Assembly (NCBI GenBank): GCA_905235755.1
Contig: CAJONA010000034.1
Span: 1 to 25,769, forward strand
Source of the DNA: an uncultured Clostridia bacterium
GTDB taxonomy: Bacteria > Bacillota > Clostridia > Oscillospirales > CAG-272
DNA: 25,769 nt
Direction: 5' to 3'
Shown here: positions 1-7,108 of the stretch, one piece after another
How positions within the stretch are numbered: the first letter of the stretch is position 1
Layout: the number at the start of each line of letters is the position of its first letter
Position numbers and translations under genes: made by a program
Notes under the pieces: model-generated
What the model was told of the DNA's origin: nothing
What the model saw: the letters and a program-made list of their open reading frames with translations, nothing else
The model's database searches: none

Positions 1-7
1 TGATGAT

Positions 8-1996
8 ATGGAAAATGAAAACATAGCAAATACAGAAGAAATCGCAAATACAGAAGAAATCAAGGAAAAAGATCCGTCGGACACGCAGATGATGAAAGCG
101 TTCGGCCTCGATCCGAGAAACGATGTCGAAAAAGTCGACGCAAAAAAAATATTCGGTGAAAATGCGTTTGAAAGCACCGATGAGATCGACGCTTTGAACA
201 GTATGGACAGCACCGAAATGAGCGCTGTCGCTTCCAAAGCAAAAAACAGCGACGATTCCGACTCAAAACAGGAAGAGATCGACACGTCGTATGACGAATA
301 TACGGACAGCACTCAAAAGCAGGACGTGCTTCAAAGTTACCGAGCTAAATACAGCTCTCAAAAAATCAAAATGATTGTTGCGGGAATATTTGCCATCGCG
401 CTGTTTGTTATTGAGGCACTGCCGCGGCTTATTACGGGATTTGATCTTTTTAACGGAAATTTGCTGGCGCTTACAATCGTTGATTCTTGCATAATGATGT
501 GCTGCGGCGTAATAGCGTACGAGGCACTTTCCAATTCGATAGTTCTGCTATTCAAAGGAAAATTCAACGCCGATACGGTAACGCTGTGCGCGTTCATTGT
601 GGCGATCGTTTTCTCGGTGCTTTCGATATTCGCGGCGCTGTTCGAAAGCAGCCTCCCGCTTTACAACTTCGTATTTGCAATATGTGTGCTGTTCAGTTTG
701 ATATTCGAATTTTATTCGATCAGGGCTGATATATACGCATTCAAGATCGTGTCGTCAGCCGGTCCGAAGAGCGTTATCGCAAAAATGACGCGCACCGAAA
801 GATATCCCGAAGAAGAAGCGTTTTCCGAGCATCTCGGCGATTATTCCGACATTTACAAAGTAGATGACACCGATTTTGTTTCCGACTTTTTCAAAAAGAA
901 ATCCGAGTCTCCGGCATACACAAGAATTTTGCTCATACTTCTTCCCATCGCCGTTCTTGCTTCCGTTATTGCGACGGTGATATCCGTTGTATTCCTTAAT
1001 AAAGATTTGTATACCGGTCTTTCAAACGGCTACATGGCGTTTGCGTTCTGCGCACCGATAACGGCGCTCATATCGTTTATTTATCCGATGTATCTCAGCG
1101 CAGTCAGAGCGTACTCGAACAGCTCGGCGATAATCGGCGACTCAACGCCCGAAAACAACGAGAAGATCGCCGCTATAACATTTTATGACACAGACGCTTT
1201 CCCGCCCGAAAGAATAAAGATAAAGAGCGTAAAAGTATTTGAAAATTATCATATTGAGAACGTTATATACTTTGCATCGAGCGTGTTTGCAAAAACGGGC
1301 GGTCCGCTTGCGACGGTATTCAAACAGGCGACGCTCGATTCGCTCAACTCCGAAGACGTTGACGTCAAGGCAATAACGGACACGGGCATCGACGCTTTCG
1401 TCGACGGCAGACACATTGTTATAGGTCAACAGGCATATATGGAAAGTCAGTGCTTTGAAACGATGTATGAGCCCGGCGATGAAGATTATGAAGGTCAGAC
1501 AAATAGGCGCATCCTTTATCTCGCTTGCGACGAGGTTGTCGTTTCGAAGTTCTATATCCAATACAACATATCGGCTGATTTCTTATACATAGTTCGCCAT
1601 TTGTGCAACGAGGGCGTGTGCGTTTCGATACGTTCCACCGATCCTTGCATAGATAACGATATCCTTTATAAGAACAAGATCAACCCGACCGAAAAACCCG
1701 TCAGAGTGATCAAAGGCTGCGATAAACCCGAGGTCAAAGAGAGCGTGTCCGCAAAGGTCGGCTCGATAGTTTCCACAGGAACAAGAAAGGGACTTATCAG
1801 AACATTCCTTCTTTGCGATAAGATACTGAATATCAGAAAAACGAATCTCGGAATAAAGATAGCGGCTGTCATAATCGGCATGGTACTTACGGGAATTGTA
1901 ATCGCCACTGCGGGCGCTGTCTCCTCGCTGTATCCCGTGCTTTATCAGCTTTTCTGGATGCTCATATTGTTCATAATAGCGAAGATTTATATTTAA
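8..1996 (+). CDS. Degenerate P-type ATPase-like multi-pass membrane protein, probably not catalytic
   Basis: A 662-aa protein of unknown function. Residues 1-117 are acidic, Ser-rich and presumably cytoplasmic, with IANTEE repeated in tandem near the start. Hydrophobic segments follow at about 121-143, 153-183, 190-212, 218-238, 304-330 and 341-365, and two more at about 615-662. The order matches a P1-type ATPase: an actuator-like stretch (about 240-300), a membrane pair carrying FCAPITAL (347-354) where CPC/CPx-AL is usual, then TFYDTDAFPP (391-400) where DKTGTLT is usual, a GGPLATVF stretch (431-438) in place of the SEHPLA motif, and DGRHIVIGQQAYMES (466-480) resembling the N-domain VDG-VGN region. 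Only the Asp (D394) of DKTGT survives, and no GDGxND motif is present. I infer a pseudo-ATPase with a structural or regulatory role. The family match is by eye only. The ATG lies 7 bases from the window edge after possible TGA stops, so the upstream context is unknown. Confidence 0.6.
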   Translation: MENENIANTEEIANTEEIKEKDPSDTQMMKAFGLDPRNDVEKVDAKKIFGENAFESTDEIDALNSMDSTEMSAVASKAKNSDDSDSKQEEIDTSYDEYTDSTQKQDVLQSYRAKYSSQKIKMIVAGIFAIALFVIEALPRLITGFDLFNGNLLALTIVDSCIMMCCGVIAYEALSNSIVLLFKGKFNADTVTLCAFIVAIVFSVLSIFAALFESSLPLYNFVFAICVLFSLIFEFYSIRADIYAFKIVSSAGPKSVIAKMTRTERYPEEEAFSEHLGDYSDIYKVDDTDFVSDFFKKKSESPAYTRILLILLPIAVLASVIATVISVVFLNKDLYTGLSNGYMAFAFCAPITALISFIYPMYLSAVRAYSNSSAIIGDSTPENNEKIAAITFYDTDAFPPERIKIKSVKVFENYHIENVIYFASSVFAKTGGPLATVFKQATLDSLNSEDVDVKAITDTGIDAFVDGRHIVIGQQAYMESQCFETMYEPGDEDYEGQTNRRILYLACDEVVVSKFYIQYNISADFLYIVRHLCNEGVCVSIRSTDPCIDNDILYKNKINPTEKPVRVIKGCDKPEVKESVSAKVGSIVSTGTRKGLIRTFLLCDKILNIRKTNLGIKIAAVIIGMVLTGIVIATAGAVSSLYPVLYQLFWMLILFIIAKIYI

Positions 1997-2005
1997 ACTT
2001 TAACT

Positions 2006-2040
2006 TTCGGGGGACATTTAAGGCGTCCCCCGAATTTTTT
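2006..2040 (+). terminator. Rho-independent terminator after the P-type ATPase-like gene
   Basis: A perfect 10-bp stem (TTCGGGGGAC at 2006-2015 with GTCCCCCGAA at 2025-2034) closes a 9-nt loop and is followed directly by six T residues. It ends the first transcript before the next gene's own promoter. Confidence 0.93.
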
Positions 2041-2068
2041 ATAAAAACAAGCGCGCCATATCACATAT

Positions 2069-2093
2069 CGGATGAAATTTTACATTTTATCCG
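2069..2093. repeat. Imperfect inverted repeat upstream of a promoter
   Basis: CGGATGAAA (2069-2077) pairs with TTTTATCCG (2085-2093), 9 bp including one G.T pair, around a 7-nt loop. It lies 11 bp upstream of the -35 box at 2104. It could be an operator or an extra transcript-end hairpin; nothing in the sequence decides. Confidence 0.35.
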
Positions 2094-2103
2094 CATAATA
2101 ATA

Positions 2104-2132
2104 TTGACTGTTCGGATTTGAACTGGTATAAT
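2104..2132 (+). promoter_or_regulatory. Sigma-A promoter of the 216-aa membrane protein
   Basis: TTGACT (2104-2109), a 17-bp spacer and TATAAT (2127-2132). The -10 is extended by TGG just before it. It lies 31 bp upstream of the ATG at 2164, with an AAAGGGG ribosome binding site between them. Confidence 0.85.
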
Positions 2133-2163
2133 TAGAAAAAACGCGGATGGCAAAGGGGATATT

Positions 2164-2814
2164 ATGCTTAAATGGCTCGATAATTTTTGGTATCATCATA
2201 AATTGGCGACGATAATAACGGTCTTTTTTCTCGTCGTGGCGATAATATGCTGCGTCCAGATATTCACCAGGACAAACTATGACGCGTTTGTGATGTTCGT
2301 CGGCTCCGGCGGGACGATAACGACAACGCAGTATAACGACATTGTGTCGTCGCTTTCGGATTTTGCCGAGGATATCGACGGGAACGGGAAGATCGAGGTG
2401 TGCTTTTCACGCGAGACGTTCATCTCGAATAAGACCGACGAGATGTCGGGCGTGCTGAATTCAAACATAACCTCGACGATGCAGACGCTTTTGTATCAGG
2501 ATTATTTCATCCTTTTGCTCGATCCGACGCTGTATGAGATGTATAAAGACAGCGGAATGTTTGTCACGACAGCATTATACGACATAGAAGTTCACGATAA
2601 TGCGCGGTACGACGAATATGCGATACGGCTCGGCGAATGCGACGCATATTATTCCATGCCGGGATTTTCGTCAATGCCGTCAAACACGCTCATTGTGCTG
2701 AAAGCCGTGCCGTATTTAACCTCATCCTCAAAAACAGAGGAAATGAAAGATTTGCAGGCCTATCACGCACAGATCATCAAAAATTTTGTGGCATTCACAG
2801 CGCCGGAAGATTGA
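2164..2814 (+). CDS. Membrane-anchored hypothetical protein
   Basis: I do not recognise this 216-aa protein. It has a short charged N-terminus, one strong hydrophobic segment at about residues 15-34, and a soluble remainder of about 180 residues, so it is probably a type II membrane protein facing outward, although an uncleaved signal is not excluded. DIDGNGKIEV resembles the first half of a dockerin/EF-hand calcium loop (DxDxNGxI), but the acidic residue expected at the end of the loop is Phe, so calcium binding is doubtful. The start is supported by AAAGGGG shortly upstream and by the promoter at 2104-2132. It is a single-gene unit: a terminator precedes it, and the next transcript (tRNAs) has its own promoter. 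Downstream I see only T-rich then A-rich DNA, no clean terminator. The context gives no functional hint. Confidence 0.75.
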   Translation: MLKWLDNFWYHHKLATIITVFFLVVAIICCVQIFTRTNYDAFVMFVGSGGTITTTQYNDIVSSLSDFAEDIDGNGKIEVCFSRETFISNKTDEMSGVLNSNITSTMQTLLYQDYFILLLDPTLYEMYKDSGMFVTTALYDIEVHDNARYDEYAIRLGECDAYYSMPGFSSMPSNTLIVLKAVPYLTSSSKTEEMKDLQAYHAQIIKNFVAFTAPED

Positions 2815-2862
2815 TTTTTTCGTTTTTCTATTAAAATTAAGCCTTAAAAAAGAAAAAAACTG

Positions 2863-2891
2863 TTGACAAAGCGGTTTGATTGTGTTAATAT
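2863..2891 (+). promoter_or_regulatory. Promoter of the tRNA cluster
   Basis: TTGACA (2863-2868), a 17-bp spacer and TAATAT (2886-2891). It lies 30 bp upstream of the first tRNA. The leader carries a small hairpin, GAGCGC (2896-2901) with GCGCTC (2912-2917), just before the mature tRNA-Gly 5' end. Confidence 0.88.
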
Positions 2892-2921
2892 ATATGAGCG
2901 CTTGAAAAAATGCGCTCCTAT

Positions 2922-2995
2922 GCGGGTGTAGTTCAGTGGTAGAACTCCAGCCTTCCAAGCTGGTTGTGTGGGTTCGATTCCCATCATCCGCTCCA
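2922..2995 (+). tRNA. tRNA-Gly (anticodon TCC)
   Basis: Full cloverleaf with encoded CCA. The acceptor GCGGGTG pairs with CATCCGC (one G.T). The anticodon stem is CCAGC/GCTGG with loop CTTCCAA, giving TCC at 2954-2956. The T-loop is TTCGATT. All helices pair without A.C mismatches, unlike the three tRNAs that follow. It is the first gene of a four-tRNA transcript. Confidence 0.97.
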
Positions 2996-2998
2996 TTT

Positions 2999-3075
2999 GT
3001 GCCTTTAGCTCAGCAGGATAGAGCAACTGCCTTCTAAGCAGTAGGTCGAGGGTTCGAATCCCCCAAGGCACGCCA
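2999..3075 (+). tRNA. tRNA-Arg (anticodon TCT)
   Basis: The acceptor GTGCCTT (2999-3005) pairs with AAGGCAC (3065-3071); the discriminator is G and CCA is encoded. The anticodon stem ACTGC/GCAGT encloses loop CTTCTAA, giving TCT. The T-stem GAGGG (3048-3052) faces CCCCC (3060-3064), leaving an A.C mismatch at A3049/C3063 (tRNA positions 50:64). Only 3 nt separate it from tRNA-Gly. Confidence 0.96.
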
Positions 3076-3084
3076 ATATCGAAC

Positions 3085-3161
3085 GGAGGCGTAGCTCAGC
3101 TGGTTAGAGTGTCTGCTTGACGTGCAGAAGGTCGGGGGTTCGATTCCCTCCGCCCCCACCA
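3085..3161 (+). tRNA. tRNA-Val (anticodon GAC)
   Basis: The anticodon stem TCTGC/GCAGA encloses loop TTGACGT, giving GAC. The T-loop is TTCGATT and CCA is encoded (3159-3161). The acceptor GGAGGCG (3085-3091) against CGCCCCC (3151-3157) leaves an A.C mismatch at positions 3:70 (A3087/C3155). The D-stem and T-stem each also contain one G.T pair. Confidence 0.95.
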
Positions 3162-3196
3162 AAAAATTTTCGGAGGCAGTGCGGACGAAAATTTTT
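3162..3196 (+). repeat. AT-rich inverted repeat between tRNA-Val and tRNA-His
   Basis: AAAAATTTTCG (3162-3172) and CGAAAATTTTT (3186-3196) are perfect 11-bp complements around a 13-nt loop, followed by GATTTTTATAGG. It may be a weak or partial terminator inside the tRNA transcript, or a processing structure. Confidence 0.6.
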
Positions 3197-3223
3197 GATT
3201 TTTATAGGTTTTTAATTTTATAT

Positions 3224-3301
3224 GGTGGGTATAGCCCAGTTGGTTAGAGCGCCAGGTTGTGGCCCTGGAGGCCGTCGGTTCGAGTCCGATTACCCACCCC
3301 A
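3224..3301 (+). tRNA. tRNA-His (anticodon GTG), with the extra 5' G encoded
   Basis: The acceptor GTGGGTA (3225-3231) pairs with TACCCAC (3291-3297). The extra G at 3224 (position -1) faces C73 at 3298, as is diagnostic for tRNA-His, and CCA is encoded (3299-3301). The anticodon stem CCAGG/CCTGG encloses TTGTGGC, giving GTG. The D-stem GCCC/GAGC leaves a C.A mismatch at positions 12:23. Confidence 0.96.
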
Positions 3302-3306
3302 TGCAA

Positions 3307-3333
3307 AAAAGGCACGCCATCGGCGTGCCTTTT
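3307..3333 (+). terminator. Terminator of the tRNA cluster
   Basis: GGCACGCC (3311-3318) pairs with GGCGTGCC (3322-3329) around a 3-nt loop; the flanking AAAA/TTTT extends the stem and supplies the T tract. It starts only 5 nt after the tRNA-His CCA. Its 5' arm copies the last 11 nt of tRNA-Arg. Confidence 0.93.
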
Positions 3334-3337
3334 ACAA

Positions 3338-3390
3338 TGATATCGGAACCGGTGATATATCTGCGGTATGATATCGCACTTTGTGCGATG
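3338..3390 (+). promoter_or_regulatory. Candidate operator/promoter region of the MATE gene
   Basis: TGATAT occurs three times at 3338, 3353 and 3369 (15- and 16-bp steps); the outer two extend to TGATATCG. The last overlaps a short hairpin, ATCGCAC-TTT-GTGCGAT (3373-3389). A poor promoter may lie at TTGTGC (3381-3386) with TTTAAT (3405-3410), spacer 18. The pattern is visible; its function is inference. Confidence 0.35.
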
Positions 3391-3447
3391 ATAGAAGCCG
3401 TAGCTTTAATACAAATTTTTTAATAAATATCCATTTTAAGGTTACAT

Positions 3448-4833
3448 ATGAGAAAAAGCAATCAAATAGATATGACGCATGGCCCGCTTCTCGGCAAGAT
3501 AATAATGTTCGCCCTGCCGCTGATGGCTTCCGGCTCTCTTCAACTGCTTTACAATGCGGCGGATCTTATTATTGTCGGGCAGTTTGCTTCAAACGGGCAG
3601 AAGGCTATCGCCGCCGTGGGCGCGACAAGCGCGATAATAAATCTTATAATCAACGTCGTCATAGGTCTTTCGGTCGGCTCGTCTGTCGTTGTGGCGCGAT
3701 ATCTCGGCGCCGAGGACAGAGAAGGCGCGCACAGAGCGACGCACACCTCAATAGCAATATCGCTTGTTTCCGGGCTTGTTGTCGGGTTGTTCGGCTTTTT
3801 TGCCGCACGCGTGCTGCTCGTTTGGATGAATACACCCGAGGATGGTGACGTGCTTAATATGGCGGTCTCGTATATGAGGATATACTTCATCGGTGCGCCG
3901 GTGAATATGCTTTATAACTTCGGAAGCGCCGTCTTGCGCGCGATGGGAGACACAAAGCGCCCGCTTTACTTCCTTACCGTTGCGGGATTTGTGAACATCA
4001 TACTCAATTTTATCTTTGTCTACTTTTTACATATGGACGTTGACGGAGTTGCGCTCGCGACGCTTGTTTCGCAGGCGATATCGGCGTTTCTCGTGACGCT
4101 TTGTCTTGTCAAGAGCGACGGCCCGTGCCGACTTTATTTCAGCAAATTGAAAATATACAAAAAAGAGCTCAAAATGATAGCCGTCGTGGGGCTTCCCGCG
4201 GGGATACAGGGATCGCTTTTCTCCATTTCAAACGTTATAATCCAGTCGTCGATGAATTCGTTCGGCGATATAGTTATGTCCGGAAACACGGCTGCGGGGA
4301 ACATCGAGGGCTTTGTATATGTGGCGGAAAATGCGTTCTATCACGCCGCGATCACGTTCACGGGGCAGAACTACGGAGCGCGCCAATATAAGCGCACGCG
4401 CAAAGTATTTTGGATCTGTATGGCGATGACCGCCGCAATAAGTTTTCTTCTTTCGGGCCTTGTCTACATATTCGGACGGCAGCTGCTCGGGATATATCTG
4501 CCCGGGGAAGATGAGGCGATAAACTACGGAATGACGCGAATGTTGATAGTTATTCTCCCGCATCTGCTGCTCGGGCTTGAAAACACCGTCGTAGGTCAGC
4601 TTCGCGGGCTTGGGTACTCCGTATCTCCGATGATAATATCAATTTTCGGAATATGCGGAATAAGGATAATATGGGTGTATACCGCCTTTGCGGCAAACAG
4701 AACGCTTGAAATGCTTTATCTTTCGTATCCGATCTCGTGGGCGATAACGCTTATAGGCACGCTTGTACTGTATTTTATCGCCGCTAAAAAACTGCCGAAA
4801 GACGGGCAGCTGCTCGCGGAATCAAAAATGTAA
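3448..4833 (+). CDS. MATE family multidrug/drug:cation antiporter
   Basis: 461 aa, the usual length for a bacterial MATE exporter of about 12 membrane helices in two six-helix halves. The N-terminus (MTHGPLLGKIIMFALPLM, then NAADLIIVGQF) is typical of the NorM/DinF-like branch in Clostridia. GSAVLRAMGDTKRP at the end of the first half and GQNYGARQ in the second are conserved family features. MATE proteins export cationic drugs, toxins or metabolites using Na+ or H+ gradients; the substrate cannot be read from sequence. The ATG is preceded by TTTTAAGG about 6 nt upstream. A 38-bp gap without a terminator separates it from topB, so the two may be co-transcribed. Upstream lies the TGATAT repeat region, which may bind a regulator. 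Confidence 0.93.
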   Translation: MRKSNQIDMTHGPLLGKIIMFALPLMASGSLQLLYNAADLIIVGQFASNGQKAIAAVGATSAIINLIINVVIGLSVGSSVVVARYLGAEDREGAHRATHTSIAISLVSGLVVGLFGFFAARVLLVWMNTPEDGDVLNMAVSYMRIYFIGAPVNMLYNFGSAVLRAMGDTKRPLYFLTVAGFVNIILNFIFVYFLHMDVDGVALATLVSQAISAFLVTLCLVKSDGPCRLYFSKLKIYKKELKMIAVVGLPAGIQGSLFSISNVIIQSSMNSFGDIVMSGNTAAGNIEGFVYVAENAFYHAAITFTGQNYGARQYKRTRKVFWICMAMTAAISFLLSGLVYIFGRQLLGIYLPGEDEAINYGMTRMLIVILPHLLLGLENTVVGQLRGLGYSVSPMIISIFGICGIRIIWVYTAFAANRTLEMLYLSYPISWAITLIGTLVLYFIAAKKLPKDGQLLAESKM

Positions 4834-4871
4834 ACGGAATTTACCATAAAACATACGATAGGAAATATCTT

Positions 4872-6961
4872 ATGATTCTCATTATCGCGGAAAAGCCGTC
4901 GCTTGCGCGCAATATTGCCGGCGGCATAGGAAAGCTTGAACGTAAAAACGGATATCTCGAGGGGTGCGGCTACATCATCACATGGGCTTTCGGACACCTC
5001 TTTTCGCTTTGCGATATAGAGGATTATTCATCGGAAAAAGCGGATAACGCGCGCTGGACGCTTGAAAATCTGCCGTGCTTTCCCGAAAGTTTTAAATATA
5101 AGCTACGCACGGACTCGATGAGAAACGACGGCGACGACGGCGTGCGCCGTCAGTTTGAAGTGATAAAATCCCTTTGTCTGCGCGACGACGTCGACACGAT
5201 AGTAAACGCCGGCGACGCCGATCGCGAAGGAGAAATAATCGTGCGCCTTTGCATAGAGAAAACGGGCGTGTCGGGAAAAAAACTGAAACGTCTCTGGCTG
5301 CCGGATCAAACGCCTGAAACGGTATCTGCGGCGCTTAAAGATATGAAAGACGAGACGGATTATCAAAATCTTGCAAATGAGGGATTTGCACGCACGTTCA
5401 TCGACTGGCTATACGGCGTCAATCTGACGCGATACGCCACTCTCCGCACGGGGACGCTCCTTCGCGTCGGCCGCGTGATAATACCGATAGTCAAGGCGAT
5501 ATACGACAGAGATATGTCGATAAAAAATTTTGTGCCCGATATTTATTATGCGCTCGTCAGCAAAGCCGAGACGGGCGGAGAAGAGACAGAACTCGTTTCA
5601 AAGCAAAAATTTGACAAAAACGACAGAAAAAAAGCGGACGATCTTTGCCGAAAATACAACGCGGCGCGCGCTGTTGTCACGGACAAAAAGAAGAAAAAGG
5701 ACAACATCTCGCCCGGAAAGCTGTTTTCGCTGTCAAAGCTCCAGAATTTTCTCGGCAAGAAATATAAAATGCCGATGACACAGAGCCTCGAAATACTTCA
5801 AAAGCTCTACGAAGCGGGGTATGTCACATATCCGCGCACGAACTCGGAATATCTCGCCACAGCCGAAAAAGACAAGATGAAGGCGATAATCGGCAATTTA
5901 AAAACCATCGGATATCCGGTCGTTTTTAAGGACGAAAAGAGCATTTTCGACGACTCGAAGAATCGCACTCCGCGCTCACTCCGACGTATAAGATACCGAA
6001 AAAGACGGATCTTAACGATGATGAATTTAAAGTGTATTCTGCTGTTTTGCGCCGCTTTGTCGCCGTGTTCTGCTCGGAAAAGTGCGTTGCGGAAAAAACG
6101 GAGATAGTCATCGACCTCGGAGGTCTCGAACAGTTTTCGCTCAAAGGCACGGTGATACTCGAAAAGGGCTGGACGAAATACGATGATTTTTCGCAAAAGG
6201 ACAAGATCTTGCCGAAGCTCGAAGTCGGCGATGAGGTGAACGTGAATTTCGTACCCGTCGAAAAGGAGACGAGCGCGCCGAAACATTATACGATAGAAAC
6301 GCTGAACAATTATTTGAAAAATCCGTTCAGGGAAGAAAAAGCCGCCGCCGAAAACGATGACGACGCCGAGGAATATCGCGCGATATTCGAAGGGCTTGAA
6401 CTCGGCACGGAGGCGACGCGCACGGGAATAATCGATAACGCGCGAAAAAGCAAGTACATCGACCTCAAAAAAGACGTCTACACCATACTGCCGAACGGCG
6501 AATTTCTTATTGAATCGCTCTCGCGCATGAACATATCGATGGACAAATACAAAACGAGCGAAATGGGCAAGGCGCTCAAAAAGGTGTTTCACGGCGAAAT
6601 GACGGTCGACGAAAGCGTCAAGCTCGCCGAAGCGGAGATAGCGACCGTTTTCGAAAAGAGGGAACTTCCGCCCGAAAAAGACACCGATATGGGCTTTTAC
6701 GGCGATATCGCCGGCAGATGCCCCCTGTGCTCGCGCGACGTTATCCGCTCGCGCTACGGCTATGCCTGCACCGGATTTAAAGACGGCTGTAATTTTAAGA
6801 TAAACGGAGTTATCTGCGGGCGTACGATCTCGCTGAGCAACGCAAGGCTTCTTCTCGAAACGGGGAAAACGTCGAAAATCGAGGGATTTGTTTCAAAAAA
6901 CGGTAAAGAATTTTCCGCAGCTCTGAAACTTGTCGACGGAAAAGCGGTATTTGATTTTTAA
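4872..6961 (+). pseudogene. topB: DNA topoisomerase III, reading frame broken by an inferred 4-nt deletion
   Basis: Type IA topoisomerase that relaxes or decatenates DNA by single-strand passage. The N-terminal TOPRIM domain has AEKPSLA (E7) and DADREGE (115-121). The catalytic Tyr is Y320 in GYVTYPRTNSEYL. The C-terminal part holds a CPLC-type zinc-ribbon-like stretch and a final topoisomerase repeat. The frame is open from 4872 to 5960, ending in IFDDSK (K363), then shifts. From 5963 a second frame reads SHSALTPTYKIPKK and stays open to the stop at 6959-6961. Family members read DDSK-(I/V)-E-(S/D)-H here, so about 4 nt (an Ile codon plus one base) are missing at 5960/5961. Restoring them gives about 697 aa, a normal length. 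As written, translation continues out of frame to 6107. AGGAAA precedes the ATG. There is no slippery heptamer at the break. It is either a true frameshift or a sequence error. Confidence 0.9.
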
Positions 6962-7002
6962 AAAGCGGAGCGCATTCACTTGTTTGCGCCCCGCTTTTTT
7001 TC
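6961..7002 (+). terminator. Rho-independent terminator after topB
   Basis: AAAAAGCGG...CCGCTTTTT forms the outer stem and GCGCA/TGCGC the inner stem, separated by one A.C mismatch. A run of T follows (to about 7002). The stem starts right at the topB stop codon. Confidence 0.88.
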
Positions 7003-7050
7003 ATAAAAACGGCGGCGAAAAAAATCAAATCAAAAAATCAAATTAAAATA

Positions 7051-7079
7051 TTGATTTCAATGTGATTTTATGTTAATAT
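7051..7079 (+). promoter_or_regulatory. Promoter of the Na/Pi cotransporter gene
   Basis: TTGATT (7051-7056), a 17-bp spacer and TAATAT (7074-7079), with TG one base before the -10 (extended -10). The ATG is 30 bp downstream. I see no Pho-box-like repeats. Confidence 0.75.
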
Positions 7080-7108
7080 AGAATAAAATAGGGGGATTTT
7101 GAAGCGAT

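Noticed and set aside
5955..5975. Programmed -1 frameshift as the explanation for the topB break
   Set aside because: A -1 step would give DDSK-ESH, close to the family pattern, but there is no slippery heptamer and no strong downstream structure that I can see, and one conserved residue would still be missing.
5807..6592. Long minus-strand open frame opposite topB
   Set aside because: It is antisense to conserved topoisomerase sequence on both sides of the frame break, with no known motif; the base bias of the real gene keeps the opposite frame open.
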